Shown: positions 36,300 to 45,593 of the stretch, one piece after another
Position numbering within the stretch: position 1 is the stretch's first letter
How the letters are laid out: each line of letters starts with the position of its first letter
NCBI RefSeq assembly: GCF_000231445.1
Contig: NZ_AGFR01000009.1
Coordinates: forward strand, 248,001 to 312,000
DNA from: Commensalibacter intestini A911
GTDB lineage: Bacteria > Pseudomonadota > Alphaproteobacteria > Acetobacterales > Acetobacteraceae
Direction: 5' to 3'
Length of the DNA: 64,000 nt
The notes under the pieces: generated by a model
Told to the model about the DNA's origin: nothing
What the model saw: only the letters and a program-made list of their open reading frames with translations
Databases searched by the model: none
Program-made: the position numbers and the translations under genes

Positions 36300-37856
36300 A
36301 TGAAAATTAGAGCACAAATTGGCATGGTATTGAATCTGGACAAATGTATTGGATGTCATACATGTTCAGTGACTTGTAAAAATGTTTGGACCAGTCGTGA
36401 TGGTGTTGAATATGCTTGGTTTAACAACGTAGAAACCAAACCTGGTGTTGGTTTTCCAAAAGAATGGGAAAACCAAGATAAGTATAAAGGCGGATGGATT
36501 GTTAAAAATGGTAAGTTACAACCTCGCCAAGGTGGTAAATTAAAGATTATGGCAAATATTTTTGCCAATCCTGATTTGCCACAAATAGATGATTATTACG
36601 AACCTTTTACGTATGATTATGAGCATTTACAAAATGCTCCTGATATGAAAACTCCGCCAACTGCACGCCCAGTTTCCGTATTAACGGGTAAAAAAATGGA
36701 CAAGATTGAATGGGGTCCAAACTGGGAAGATGATCTTGGTGGTGAGTTTGCTAAAAGAGCCAAGGACGCGTTGTTCGATGGTATCCAAAAGGAAATGATG
36801 TCTACTTTTGAAAATACATTCATGATGTATTTACCAAGATTATGTGAACATTGTTTAAATCCAGCTTGTATTGCAAGTTGTCCTTCTGGATCGATTTATA
36901 AACGTGAAGATGACGGGATTGTCTTGATTGACCAAGATAAATGTCGTGGTTGGCGTATGTGTGTGTCTGGATGTCCTTATAAGAAGATTTATTATAACTG
37001 GGTTTCTGGAAAATCTGAAAAATGTATTTTCTGTTACCCAAGAATTGAGGGCGGACAGCCAACAGTTTGTTCAGAAACATGCGTTGGACGTATTCGTTAT
37101 TTAGGCGTCTTGTTATATGATGCCGATAAGATTGAACAAGCTGCTTCTACTGAAAATCCTCAGGATTTATATCAATCTCAATTGGACATGTTCTTAGATC
37201 CAAATGATCCAGAAGTGATTGCAGAAGCAATTAAGCAAGGGATTCCTCAAAGTTGGTTAGATGCAGCGAAGAAATCACCTGTTTATAAAATGGCAGTGGA
37301 TTGGAAAGTGGCATTCCCACTTCATCCTGAATATCGTACATTACCGATGGTTTGGTATATTCCTCCTTTGTCTCCGATTCAATCTGCTGTTGAACAAGGG
37401 ATGATTGGTGAAGAAGGTATTATTCCTGGAATTAAAGATTTGCGTATTCCTGTGCGTTATCTTGCGAACCTTTTAACCGCTGGTAAAGAAGAGCCAATCG
37501 TTGAAGCATTAGAAACCATGATTGCAATGCGTCGTTATATGCGCAGCAAATCTGTGGATCAACAACCAGATCTAAGCATTATTGAAAAAATGCATTTGAC
37601 AGAAGAACAAGTTAACGAAATGTATCAAGTCATGGCGATTGCCAATTACGAAGATCGTTTTGTTATTCCATCTTCTCATAAAGAAATGGTTGAGAATGCT
37701 TTTGAAGATAAAGCGTCTTGTGGTTTCTCTTTTGGGAATGGTTGTTCTGACGGTGTCAGCAAAGCGAGCTTGTTTGGTAAGAAATCTGCACCTATCGTTT
37801 TCCATGATAATATTCTTGATAGAGAGCGAAATAAAGATAAGGAAAGTAATAGCTAA
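36300..37856 (+). CDS. narH: Respiratory nitrate reductase beta subunit NarH
   Basis: A 518-residue iron-sulfur subunit. Its cysteine clusters are CIGCHTCSVTCKN near residue 19, CEHCLNPACIASCP near 184, and CRGWRMCVSGCP near 217, where tryptophan takes the place of one cysteine, as in NarH proteins that hold a 3Fe-4S centre; a further group is CIFCYPRIEGGQPTVC. It passes electrons from the NarI haems to NarG. It follows narG by 15 bases with a GGCGAGGGTTAG ribosome site, and its stop codon overlaps the ATG of narJ by one base. Confidence 0.95.
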   Translation: MKIRAQIGMVLNLDKCIGCHTCSVTCKNVWTSRDGVEYAWFNNVETKPGVGFPKEWENQDKYKGGWIVKNGKLQPRQGGKLKIMANIFANPDLPQIDDYYEPFTYDYEHLQNAPDMKTPPTARPVSVLTGKKMDKIEWGPNWEDDLGGEFAKRAKDALFDGIQKEMMSTFENTFMMYLPRLCEHCLNPACIASCPSGSIYKREDDGIVLIDQDKCRGWRMCVSGCPYKKIYYNWVSGKSEKCIFCYPRIEGGQPTVCSETCVGRIRYLGVLLYDADKIEQAASTENPQDLYQSQLDMFLDPNDPEVIAEAIKQGIPQSWLDAAKKSPVYKMAVDWKVAFPLHPEYRTLPMVWYIPPLSPIQSAVEQGMIGEEGIIPGIKDLRIPVRYLANLLTAGKEEPIVEALETMIAMRRYMRSKSVDQQPDLSIIEKMHLTEEQVNEMYQVMAIANYEDRFVIPSSHKEMVENAFEDKASCGFSFGNGCSDGVSKASLFGKKSAPIVFHDNILDRERNKDKESNS

Positions 37857-38503
37857 TGGAAATCTACAAAATACTCTCCATTCTTCTTTGCTATCCGGAT
37901 CAAGAAATTCTTGATGCTGTTCCAGAGATTACAGATCGGTTAACAGGTTTGGGTGTTGATGCTGCTTGTGTATCTCCTTTATTGCAGGAGTTTGCACAAA
38001 AGGATTTGATTACCTTACAAGAAGACTATGTAAATACGTTTGATAGAGGTAGAAATTATTCATTGCATATGTTTGAACATATTCACGGTGAAGATCGTGT
38101 GCGTGGTCAAGCATTGGTTGATTTGATGCATGAATATCAAGATAATGGTTATGAAATTACGGTAATGGATGAATTGCCAGATTACTTGCCATTATTTTTA
38201 GAATTTTTATCAGTTTGTCAGCCAGATCAAGCCAAAGAGTTATTGGGTGCAGCCATTGATGTGATTGGTCATATTGGGAAGAAACTAAGGGACGCGAATT
38301 CTGTTTATACAGGTATTTTTGATCTTTTAGAAACATACTCACCTGTAAAACCACAGCCTCTTGTGACTCCTCCTATACGAGATATGGATGAGGCTATGGA
38401 AAAGTTCGGCCCTAATATGGAAGGTGTTGAACCTTTGTTACAACCCAATGCATGTAAACTGTGTTCAACGCAAAATAAAGAGGCAAATCATGTTGTATCT
38501 TGA
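37856..38503 (+). CDS. narJ: Nitrate reductase assembly chaperone NarJ
   Basis: A 215-residue all-helical protein of the NarJ/TorD chaperone family, with the conserved segment LPDYLPLFLEFLS near residue 103 and the early YKILSILLCYPDQEIL helix. NarJ holds NarG and helps insert the molybdenum cofactor and the FS0 cluster before membrane attachment; it is not part of the final enzyme. Its start overlaps the end of narH (TAATG), and narI begins inside its 3' end, so all four genes are translationally linked. Confidence 0.92.
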   Translation: MEIYKILSILLCYPDQEILDAVPEITDRLTGLGVDAACVSPLLQEFAQKDLITLQEDYVNTFDRGRNYSLHMFEHIHGEDRVRGQALVDLMHEYQDNGYEITVMDELPDYLPLFLEFLSVCQPDQAKELLGAAIDVIGHIGKKLRDANSVYTGIFDLLETYSPVKPQPLVTPPIRDMDEAMEKFGPNMEGVEPLLQPNACKLCSTQNKEANHVVS

Positions 38504-39176
38504 TCAATTTATTTTTGGAATTTATCCATATATTGTTCTGGTCATTTTTATTGTAGGATGTCTAATCCGATTTGAACGTGAACAATATTCTTGGAAAAGC
38601 GATTCTAGTCAGCTTTTATATCGTGGCCAATTACGCGTTGGTAGCATTTTGTTCCATGTTGGTATATTGGGACTATTCTTTGGTCACCTTGTTGGACTGT
38701 TAACACCTGTGATCGTATGGGATACATTAGGGGTCAGCCATTCTTTAAAACAAATGGTGGCTATGAGTGCTGGTGGTGTTATGGGGAGCATGTGTTTTAT
38801 TGGACTTGTTATCTTAATTCACAGACGCTTTTCAGTAGATCGTTTAACGAAGAACAGCACATGGCGTGATAAATTATTACTTTTGTGGTTGTTTGTTACA
38901 TTATGTCTTGGATTGTCTACTATTGGGGTTTCCGCACAGCACTTAGATGGTCATGAAATGGTTCGTTTAATGACATGGGCACAACATGTGGTAACCGTTC
39001 GTGGCGATGCTGCAAGCTATGTCGAGAATGCTTCGATTATTTTCAAAATTCATTTGTTTATGGGCATGAGTTTATTTGCTATCTTCCCATTTACGCGTTT
39101 AGTACATATTTTCAGCGGTTTTGGAATGGTAACTTATGTAACGCGTAAATGGCAGTTGGTTAGACCTCGTTCATAA
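38490..39176 (+). CDS. narI: Respiratory nitrate reductase gamma subunit NarI (cytochrome b)
   Basis: A 228-residue integral membrane protein with five hydrophobic segments. Histidines in VGSILFHVGILGLFFGH (two) and in the C-terminal QHVVTVRGD and IFKIHLFMG segments match the haem b ligands of NarI. It takes electrons from quinol on the outer side and passes them to NarH. The ATG at 38490 has AGAGG 7 bases upstream and starts with the typical NarI N-terminus (YLDQFIFGIYPYI); upstream in-frame codons encode unrelated residues. It overlaps narJ by 14 bases. The operon probably continues into modABC after 16 bases. Confidence 0.94.
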   Translation: MLYLDQFIFGIYPYIVLVIFIVGCLIRFEREQYSWKSDSSQLLYRGQLRVGSILFHVGILGLFFGHLVGLLTPVIVWDTLGVSHSLKQMVAMSAGGVMGSMCFIGLVILIHRRFSVDRLTKNSTWRDKLLLLWLFVTLCLGLSTIGVSAQHLDGHEMVRLMTWAQHVVTVRGDAASYVENASIIFKIHLFMGMSLFAIFPFTRLVHIFSGFGMVTYVTRKWQLVRPRS

Positions 39177-39192
39177 GACAAAGATTGAAGTG

Positions 39193-39975
39193 ATGAAAGA
39201 ATATTATTTTATTCGTAAAAATGTTTTACGTTTCTTAGTTGCAGTCGTAATTCTCTTTAGTGGATTACAATATGCAAAAGCGAATGACATTGTTGTTTCG
39301 GCAGCAGTGAGCTTAAGCAATGCTTTTAAAGAAATGGCCAAAATTTATGAAGCGAAACATCCTACGGATAAAATTTTATTCAATTTTGGTGCATCTGGCA
39401 GTTTATTACAACAAATAGATCAAGGTGCACCTGCTGATATTTTTGCTTCTGCTGACGAAGAGACAATGGATCAGGCTGTTAAAAAAGGTTTGATTGTAGA
39501 GCAATCTAGAAAAGATTTTACGTATAATAGTCTCGTGTTAATCGCACCTGTTCAGAGCGTTTTACACGTACAAAATTTAAATGATTTATTACAGTCTGAT
39601 ATTCAAAAGATTGCGGTAGGACAGCCTAAAATTGTTCCAGCTGGTCGGTATACGCAAAAGCTTTTAGAGCAAAATCAACTTTGGAATAAACTTCAAGCCA
39701 AGTTAATTATTGGACAAAATGTTCGGCAAGTGCTGGACTATGTTGCTCGTGATGAAGTAAATGTTGGATTTGTTTATCATAGTGACGCTGCTATTTTGTC
39801 TGATAAAGTGAAAATTTTACAAGATTTCTCTTTGAATCATTCGATTTGTTATCCCATAGCATTGGTTAAACAAAAAATAGACAATAAAAATGCCCAAGAG
39901 TTTATTGATTTTGTTTTATCTCCTACAGGGCAAAATATTTTAGAAAAATATGGCTTTATTAGTGTTTCTCATTAA
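39193..39975 (+). CDS. modA: Molybdate ABC transporter substrate-binding protein ModA
   Basis: A 260-residue periplasmic protein. The signal peptide (FLVAVVILFSGLQYAKA) ends near residue 30, and the mature protein starts DIVVSAAVSLSNAF, the canonical ModA N-terminus. It carries the molybdate-contacting features GASGSLLQQIDQGAPADIFASAD and ends with DFVLSPTGQNILEKYGF. It binds molybdate (or tungstate) for the ModBC permease and ATPase. It starts 16 bases after narI, so molybdate import is coupled to nitrate reductase expression; ATG at 39193 follows AAGATTGAAGTG. Confidence 0.93.
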   Translation: MKEYYFIRKNVLRFLVAVVILFSGLQYAKANDIVVSAAVSLSNAFKEMAKIYEAKHPTDKILFNFGASGSLLQQIDQGAPADIFASADEETMDQAVKKGLIVEQSRKDFTYNSLVLIAPVQSVLHVQNLNDLLQSDIQKIAVGQPKIVPAGRYTQKLLEQNQLWNKLQAKLIIGQNVRQVLDYVARDEVNVGFVYHSDAAILSDKVKILQDFSLNHSICYPIALVKQKIDNKNAQEFIDFVLSPTGQNILEKYGFISVSH

Positions 39976-39990
39976 GCATTAGAAACGCAG

Positions 39991-40662
39991 ATGATGAATT
40001 TTTCTTGGGATGCTTTATTTTTATCTTTAAAAGTTGCAGGGTGTTCGGTTTTTCTTAATCTATTCATTGCTGTCCCGATTGGCTTTTTGCTTGCACGTAA
40101 AAAATTTATTGGTAGAGAATTCCTAGATACGATTTTGACGTTGCCTATGGTGATGCCTCCAACTGTTTTGGGATATTATTTGTTGGTTCTATTAGGCCGA
40201 CATGGTTGGGTTGGACAGGTTTTACAGAAATATTTCGATATTAATTTAATCTTTACCTGGCAAGGGGCTGTGATTGCCGCAACAATTGTAACTTTTCCGT
40301 TGGTTTTTAAACCAACCAGAACTGCTTTTGAAACTGTTAATCCTTGTTATGAACAAGCTGCAAGTGTTTTAGGTATTTCTGATCTTTCTATTTTCTTTCG
40401 GATTATTTTACCATTGGCCTGGAGAGGGATTTTTGCAGGTCTATTATTGTCTTTTGCTAGAGCATTGGGAGAGTTTGGTGCAACCTTAATGGTCGCAGGC
40501 AGTATTCCAGGAAAAACGGAAACTTTGTCGATTGCCATTTATGAAGCTGTGCAAGAGGGAAATGACCATGCTGCGAATATAGCAGTCATTATTTTATCGA
40601 TTGTTTGTATTTTTGTTTTAGTTATTGCTAAAAAACTAACCGGTCATAAAATTTTTTATTAA
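39991..40662 (+). CDS. modB: Molybdate ABC transporter permease ModB
   Basis: A 223-residue permease with about five to six membrane helices and the typical LPMVMPPTVLGYYLL segment. The cytoplasmic EAA-type loop, YEQAASVLGISDLSIFFRIILPLAWRGIFAG, contacts the ATPase. Together with ModA and ModC it imports molybdate. It begins 15 bases after modA and stops just before modC. Confidence 0.93.
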   Translation: MMNFSWDALFLSLKVAGCSVFLNLFIAVPIGFLLARKKFIGREFLDTILTLPMVMPPTVLGYYLLVLLGRHGWVGQVLQKYFDINLIFTWQGAVIAATIVTFPLVFKPTRTAFETVNPCYEQAASVLGISDLSIFFRIILPLAWRGIFAGLLLSFARALGEFGATLMVAGSIPGKTETLSIAIYEAVQEGNDHAANIAVIILSIVCIFVLVIAKKLTGHKIFY

Positions 40663-40668
40663 TGGTTG

Positions 40669-41337
40669 ATGATGAATTTTAATTGGAATATTCAAAAAAC
40701 ATTATTAACGCCTCAACGTTCTTTTCAATTAACGTTGGAATATGCATCTTCATGCCAGTCTGTTGCTATTTTTGGCCCTTCTGGTGCTGGAAAAACAACG
40801 TTAATTAAAATGATCGCTGGATTAGTTACGCCTGATACGGGATTTATTAACATTGGGGATCGTATTTTTTTTGATGAAATACAACAGATTAATTTAAAAC
40901 CGCAACAAAGAAATTTAGCTTATTTTTTTCAAGCTTATAGTTTATTTCCACATTTGACGGTGCAACAAAATATTTTTTTTTCTTTGAGAAGAGGGATTTT
41001 TAATCCAACGAAACATCAGTTTAGCAAAGAGGTGGAGGGATTATTAGAGCGTTTTGAACTATCTAATTTAGCGCATCAATATCCTCATGAATTATCTGGT
41101 GGACAACAGCAAAGAGTAGCATTGGCAAGAGCCCTAATAACCAAGCCAAAACTCTTATTGCTTGATGAACCTTTTTCAATGTTGGATTATCAGTTACGCC
41201 AGCGTTTACGGGACGAGATTAAAAATATTCAACAACAAATAAACTGTTTATTACTAATTATTTCCCATGATCCAGAAGATATCGATTTTTTTGCTGATGA
41301 TGTTTTGTTCTTAGAGGATGGAAAGTTAAAAAATTAG
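40669..41337 (+). CDS. modC: Molybdate ABC transporter ATP-binding protein ModC (short form)
   Basis: An ABC ATPase with Walker A GPSGAGKTT (about residues 39-47), Q-loop in FFQAYSLFPHLTV, signature LSGGQQQR, Walker B LLLLDEPFSMLD and the H-loop histidine in ISHD. At 222 residues it ends right after the ATPase core and lacks the C-terminal molybdate-binding TOBE domain of E. coli ModC (352 residues). Feedback regulation by molybdate through that domain is therefore absent. Consecutive ATG codons at 40669 and 40672 are both possible starts. It is the last gene of the likely narK-modC transcript. Confidence 0.9.
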   Translation: MMNFNWNIQKTLLTPQRSFQLTLEYASSCQSVAIFGPSGAGKTTLIKMIAGLVTPDTGFINIGDRIFFDEIQQINLKPQQRNLAYFFQAYSLFPHLTVQQNIFFSLRRGIFNPTKHQFSKEVEGLLERFELSNLAHQYPHELSGGQQQRVALARALITKPKLLLLDEPFSMLDYQLRQRLRDEIKNIQQQINCLLLIISHDPEDIDFFADDVLFLEDGKLKN

Positions 41338-41451
41338 AGGCTTGTTATTGATATAAAAAAGATAAAATTTATATGTAATGTAGGAAAAATACACGTATAG
41401 ATTAGAGTATAGTTTTTAAAAACGGTTATTATTGTTAGAACGGTCTGTATA

Positions 41452-42426
41452 ATGCTTATCGATGATTTTGGTAGAACGATAGATTACTTAAGAATATCTG
41501 TTACAGACCGCTGTAATTTAAGATGTAATTACTGTATTCCGAAGGGCTTTAAAGGGTTTGAGGCTTCTGATCATTGGATATCTACCGAAGAAATTTTGCG
41601 TGTAGTTTATAATTTTTCAGTCTTAGGCACTCATCACTTTCGTTTAACAGGCGGAGAGCCTTTACTTCGTAAAAATATTGTTGAGTTGGTTCGTGATATG
41701 AAGGCGATGGAGCAAGTAAAAGACTTGTCCATGACAACCAATGCGACTTTACTTGCTGATAAAGCAGAGGCTTTATTCGAAGCAGGTTTAGATCGATTAA
41801 ATATTAGTTTAGATACGCTTAATTCTAAACAGATGGAAGAAATAACAGGTAGTAATTGTTTAGATAATATTTTGGCTGGATTGTCGGCAGCAAAAAAAGC
41901 AGGTTTTGAAAGAGTTCGGATTAATATGGTGGTGATGCCAGACCGTAACTTTGACGAAGTCGAAGAGATGTTGCGTTTCTGTATTCAGCAACAATATATT
42001 TTATGTTTGATAGAAGTGATGCCGATGGGTGAAAGTGGGCGCAGCACTGCTTCTGTCTATTTACAAGAAACCGTTCAAAAATTAGAGAAGAAGTTTAATT
42101 TACACCCAACTAGTAAGAAAATTGGAAATGGCCCAGCCAGATATTGGGAAACCGAAAATGGGTTTGTTAATCTTGGGTTAATTACGCCTTTATCTCAGCA
42201 TTTTTGTGAGACGTGCAATCGTGTTCGTTTAACCGTTGATGGCACTTTATTAATGTGCCTAGGGCAGGATAGTAGTTTTCAATTGAAGCCTTTGCTAAGA
42301 AATCAATGTAGTGATGAAGAATTACAAAATGCGATTATGCAAGCTGTTAAATTAAAACCTCAAGCTCATGATTTCTTAGAAAAGCCAAAGAAAATTAACC
42401 GTATTATGTCAATGACAGGTGGCTAA
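41452..42426 (+). CDS. moaA: GTP 3',8-cyclase MoaA (radical SAM)
   Basis: A 324-residue radical SAM protein with the N-terminal cluster CNLRCNYC (residues 21-28), the SAM-contact GGEPLLR near 67 and the second C-terminal cluster CETCNRVRL followed by LLMC. It ends with the two-glycine tail (SMTGG) essential for MoaA activity. It turns GTP into 3',8-cyclo-7,8-dihydro-GTP, the first step of molybdenum cofactor synthesis, and works with MoaC, encoded at the far end of this cluster. Its gene is 114 bases after modC and may have its own promoter. It converges with mogA without a spacer. Confidence 0.94.
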   Translation: MLIDDFGRTIDYLRISVTDRCNLRCNYCIPKGFKGFEASDHWISTEEILRVVYNFSVLGTHHFRLTGGEPLLRKNIVELVRDMKAMEQVKDLSMTTNATLLADKAEALFEAGLDRLNISLDTLNSKQMEEITGSNCLDNILAGLSAAKKAGFERVRINMVVMPDRNFDEVEEMLRFCIQQQYILCLIEVMPMGESGRSTASVYLQETVQKLEKKFNLHPTSKKIGNGPARYWETENGFVNLGLITPLSQHFCETCNRVRLTVDGTLLMCLGQDSSFQLKPLLRNQCSDEELQNAIMQAVKLKPQAHDFLEKPKKINRIMSMTGG

Positions 42427-42993
42427 TTATATTTTAGGTAAGAATGCTTTGACGATTTTTTCGTCTGTTTCCATTCTTGGGCCGCCGATGACTTCGATAC
42501 ACATTGGAACGGAGGCAAAAACACCATGAATTTTAACTTTGCCGTTTTCATCTTTAACACCTTCCAAAGTTTCTTTAATCGCATTTGGACGGCCAGGAAG
42601 GTTTAAGATCAGGCTATTTTTACGAATTACACCGACTTGTCTGGATAAAATCGCTGTTGGCACATAATACAGACTGACTTGACGCATTTGTTCCCCAAAG
42701 CCAGGCATGACTTTATCTGCAACAGCAAGGGTTGCATCTGGCGTAACGTCACGAATATAAGGGCCTGTTCCGCCTGTCGTTAAAACAAGAGGGCATTTTT
42801 CTTTATCGACTAATTCAATAAGTGTCTTTTCAATCAGATCTTGTTCATCTGGGATTAAATGTTCGATATATTCTTTGTCATTTAAAACTGCGAGGTTTAA
42901 CCAGTCTTTAAGGGCAGGGAGGCCTTTATCTTCATAGATGCCTTTGCTGGCTCTGTCGCTGATAGAAATAAGACCAATTTTAATTTTTTCCAT
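42427..42993 (-). CDS. mogA: Molybdopterin adenylyltransferase MogA
   Basis: A 188-residue protein of the MogA/MoaB/Cnx1-G fold with the motifs TTGGTGPYIRDVTPDAT (about residues 72-88) and LPGRPNAIKETLEG. MogA adenylates molybdopterin before metal insertion by MoeA. The N-terminal KIGLISISDRASKG and the long C-terminal part favour MogA over the short MoaB. It is the last gene of the leftward operon moaD-moaE-mobA-moeA-mogA, starting 19 bases after moeA. Its stop abuts the moaA stop. Confidence 0.9.
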   Translation of the reverse strand: MEKIKIGLISISDRASKGIYEDKGLPALKDWLNLAVLNDKEYIEHLIPDEQDLIEKTLIELVDKEKCPLVLTTGGTGPYIRDVTPDATLAVADKVMPGFGEQMRQVSLYYVPTAILSRQVGVIRKNSLILNLPGRPNAIKETLEGVKDENGKVKIHGVFASVPMCIEVIGGPRMETDEKIVKAFLPKI

Positions 42994-43012
42994 AATAAAT
43001 ACTCAAATGATT

Positions 43013-44224
43013 TTATGCGTTGAAATTGTAAGAAAGAGGGTAGACTTTGATATAGTCATTTTCATGAACCAGAGTATTTTCTGGTATTTCAGCCAATGCA
43101 TCTGCTTGTGTGAATGCAGAGAGCATTGCAGATCCTTGATGTGCAAGAAGTTTGACATAAAGTCCAGTAGCACTGGGTTGCAGTTGAACTCTTAAGAACT
43201 CTTTGCGACTTTGTGTCTTTTTTGTTGAGAACGTTGTTTTGGCCATGACTGCTTTTGGCATACAATGTTCTAATGCAATGCCTGATAATCTTTTCAGGGC
43301 AGGGACAACCAATTGTTGGAATGTTACAAAGGTGCTGACAGGATTGCCTGGGAGCATAAAGACAGTTGCTTTATCAATTTCGCCCCATGCAAATGGTTTC
43401 CCTGGTTTGATAGCAAGCTTCCACAAAGTTAATTTGCCTAGCTTTGTAATCGCAGCATGAACATGGTCTTCTTCACCAACAGAAACGCCACCAGATGTAA
43501 TAATAATATCAGCTTTTTGACTGGCATTGCTGAGTGCTTGCTCGGTTGCTTCTTTGTTATCGGGTAAGGTTCCTGCATCAATAATCTGATGAGGGGTTTG
43601 TTTTAACCATGAGAGAAGCAAATAACGATTAGCATCATAGATTTGACCAGCACTTAACGTTTCACCTGGATTAATTAGTTCATTTCCTGTTGAAAACACA
43701 TAAATGGTTAATGGTTTAAAAACTGGGATTTGTGCATATCCTTGGCTAGCCAGTAAAGCAATAACCGCAGGGGTAATATATTGACCAGAAGAAAGGAAAA
43801 CATCTCCTTTTTTTAACTCTTCGGCTTGATAGCGAATATTCTGACCTTTTTTTACAGGAGACGTAAGCGTTAAAATAGAGTCGTTTACTTCCGTGTTTTC
43901 TTGCTGAATAACCGCAGTCGTGCCTTCTGGGATAGGGGCGCCAGTAAAGATTCGAGCAGCTTCGCCAGTTTTTAAAGTCATGGATTGTGCGGTATCACCA
44001 GCGGCAATACGATGAATAATTTTCCATTCTTGGCATGTATCAATATCACCACCCAAAGCATAGCCATCCATTGCGCTATTGCTAAAGAACGGTGTGTCAT
44101 ATTGCACAGTCAGGTTTTCAGCGAGAATAAGACAATCAGCTTCTTGTAATGAAACGGTTTGTTTTTTTAAAGAGGGGATATTTTGAGTTAATAAATCATG
44201 GAGTGCTTGATAATAATCGAGCAT
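43013..44224 (-). CDS. moeA: Molybdopterin molybdenumtransferase MoeA
   Basis: A 403-residue enzyme with the MoeA domain order: SAMDGYAL near residue 49, RIFTGAPIPEGTTAVIQQE near 89, the MogA-like core with ITSGGVSVGEEDHV near 239, FMLPGNPVSTFVTF near 288, and a C-terminal beta domain. MoeA inserts molybdate into adenylated molybdopterin. It is full length for the family (E. coli MoeA 411). It lies between mobA (11-base gap) and mogA (19-base gap) in the same operon. Confidence 0.94.
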   Translation of the reverse strand: MLDYYQALHDLLTQNIPSLKKQTVSLQEADCLILAENLTVQYDTPFFSNSAMDGYALGGDIDTCQEWKIIHRIAAGDTAQSMTLKTGEAARIFTGAPIPEGTTAVIQQENTEVNDSILTLTSPVKKGQNIRYQAEELKKGDVFLSSGQYITPAVIALLASQGYAQIPVFKPLTIYVFSTGNELINPGETLSAGQIYDANRYLLLSWLKQTPHQIIDAGTLPDNKEATEQALSNASQKADIIITSGGVSVGEEDHVHAAITKLGKLTLWKLAIKPGKPFAWGEIDKATVFMLPGNPVSTFVTFQQLVVPALKRLSGIALEHCMPKAVMAKTTFSTKKTQSRKEFLRVQLQPSATGLYVKLLAHQGSAMLSAFTQADALAEIPENTLVHENDYIKVYPLSYNFNA

Positions 44225-44235
44225 GATAGAGTTTC

Positions 44236-44826
44236 CTATTGGTTTTGATGAAGGGTTTGCATATCGTTCATATTGGTAAATGCATGTTCATCTTCAAAAA
44301 TAGTTTTAATAGAATTATGCTTAAAAATCCAAGATTTTAAACTATATTGTTCTTGGCTTAAATGATCAGACAATGTGCTATTAATATGGGGTTTATATAA
44401 AAAGATACTGGGATGAATTCTGTCGGCTGTTGCAGCGTAGGCAATTTCATATTTTGGTTGACTATATAAAGCGTTTGCTAAAGTAGAAATGAGATTGTCA
44501 GGAAGAAAAGGGGTATCGCAAGGGGTAACAAGAACAGCATCAGTCTCTTTTGGGATCAACGCAGAGGTGCTGAGAATGCCTGACAGTGGCCCTTTACCTT
44601 GCCATTCTGTTTGATCAGAAACAACAGGAAATCCAAAGCCTTGATAGGTTAAAATATCCTCATTCGCGCTAATGATGATGTGATCTAGTTGAGGGCGTAA
44701 TTGTTGAAGGACGTAATGAATTAAAGGAAGGTTATTAAAAGGAATAAGCCCTTTATTTTTCCTTCCCATACGTCGACCCTCGCCACCTGCTAGGATTACA
44801 CCTGTTATAATACGCTTAGACTTCAT
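44236..44826 (-). CDS. mobA: Molybdenum cofactor guanylyltransferase MobA
   Basis: A 196-residue nucleotidyltransferase with the N-terminal GTP-binding LAGGEGRRMGRKNKGL (about residues 13-28) and a VLVTPCDTPFLP motif for metal binding near 99. It attaches GMP to molybdopterin to form the bis-MGD cofactor used by NarG, so its presence is what a DMSO-reductase-family enzyme needs. The gene starts inside the stop of moaE (4-base overlap) in the leftward Moco operon. Confidence 0.92.
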   Translation of the reverse strand: MKSKRIITGVILAGGEGRRMGRKNKGLIPFNNLPLIHYVLQQLRPQLDHIIISANEDILTYQGFGFPVVSDQTEWQGKGPLSGILSTSALIPKETDAVLVTPCDTPFLPDNLISTLANALYSQPKYEIAYAATADRIHPSIFLYKPHINSTLSDHLSQEQYSLKSWIFKHNSIKTIFEDEHAFTNMNDMQTLHQNQ

Positions 44827-45284
44827 GAAATTTGCCAGCGTTTCTTTTGTTCAAGATCTGTTGTTTTTGCTTCAACCCAACGAGAGGTGCCATTTTGAAA
44901 AAATTCTTTTTTCCAGAATGGTGCTTCAGTTTTTAAATAATCCATGATGAACTCAGATGCTTCAAAAGCAGCTTTGCGGTGAGAGGCCGAAACCATAACC
45001 AGCACAATACTTTCCCCGACATTAAGTCTGCCTACACGGTGGATAACAAAAGCACTCTTAATTTCCCAATATTCTTTGGCAAGTTGAAGAATGCGTTCAA
45101 TTTCTTGCTCTGTGACTTTAGGGAAATGCTCAAGATAAAGATAGCTTAGTGGTTCTTGTTCATCATATCCACGCACAACGCCTTTAAAGCTGACCAGCGC
45201 GCCGCAATTATTCGTTTGGATTTGTTGATCCAGATTTGGAATCTCTGAATCAAAGGGTGTTTCTTGGATTTTTGCCCAAAACAT
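44823..45284 (-). CDS. moaE: Molybdopterin synthase catalytic subunit MoaE
   Basis: A 153-residue protein with the MoaE landmarks FKGVVRGYDE near residue 33, HRVGRLNVGE near 81, ASHRKAAFEASEF near 99, and the catalytic-lysine region EAPFWKKE. Two copies pair with two MoaD to convert cyclic pyranopterin monophosphate to molybdopterin. It overlaps mobA by 4 bases and starts 2 bases after moaD, so the two synthase subunits are made together. Confidence 0.94.
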   Translation of the reverse strand: MFWAKIQETPFDSEIPNLDQQIQTNNCGALVSFKGVVRGYDEQEPLSYLYLEHFPKVTEQEIERILQLAKEYWEIKSAFVIHRVGRLNVGESIVLVMVSASHRKAAFEASEFIMDYLKTEAPFWKKEFFQNGTSRWVEAKTTDLEQKKRWQIS

Positions 45285-45286
45285 GT

Positions 45287-45535
45287 TTATCCTCCTGTAA
45301 CTGGGGGAAGAATAGCGACTTCATCTCCTGGGGAAATGGAGGTGGTTTGATAAATAATTTTCTTGTTAATCGCAATACGAAAAATATTTTGATCAGAAAG
45401 ATTTTCAGCCCAGAAAGCGCTGCGTGATCTCAAAAATGTTAATAACTCTTGAGAATCACCTTCAGACCATTCTATTTGTTCTTCTTCAAGATTAAGAATT
45501 TCTTTTAAAAAACCGAAATAACAGATTTTAATCAT
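45287..45535 (-). CDS. moaD: Molybdopterin synthase sulfur-carrier subunit MoaD
   Basis: An 82-residue ubiquitin-like protein that ends in the diagnostic LPPVTGG. The terminal glycine is adenylated by MoeB and becomes a thiocarboxylate, the sulfur donor for molybdopterin. It is the first gene of the leftward operon. The 58-base gap to moaC, which reads the other way, must hold the promoters for both. Confidence 0.92.
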   Translation of the reverse strand: MIKICYFGFLKEILNLEEEQIEWSEGDSQELLTFLRSRSAFWAENLSDQNIFRIAINKKIIYQTTSISPGDEVAILPPVTGG

Positions 45536-45593
45536 GGTTTCCTTTGGATCATATGTTTATGATGGTTAAGGTAAATTATAATAGGAAAAACAT

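Noticed and set aside
41338-41451. A molybdenum cofactor riboswitch before moaA, or before moaC/moaD (45536-45593).
   Set aside because: The gaps are short (114 and 58 bases) and AT-rich, and show no multi-stem structure of that kind.
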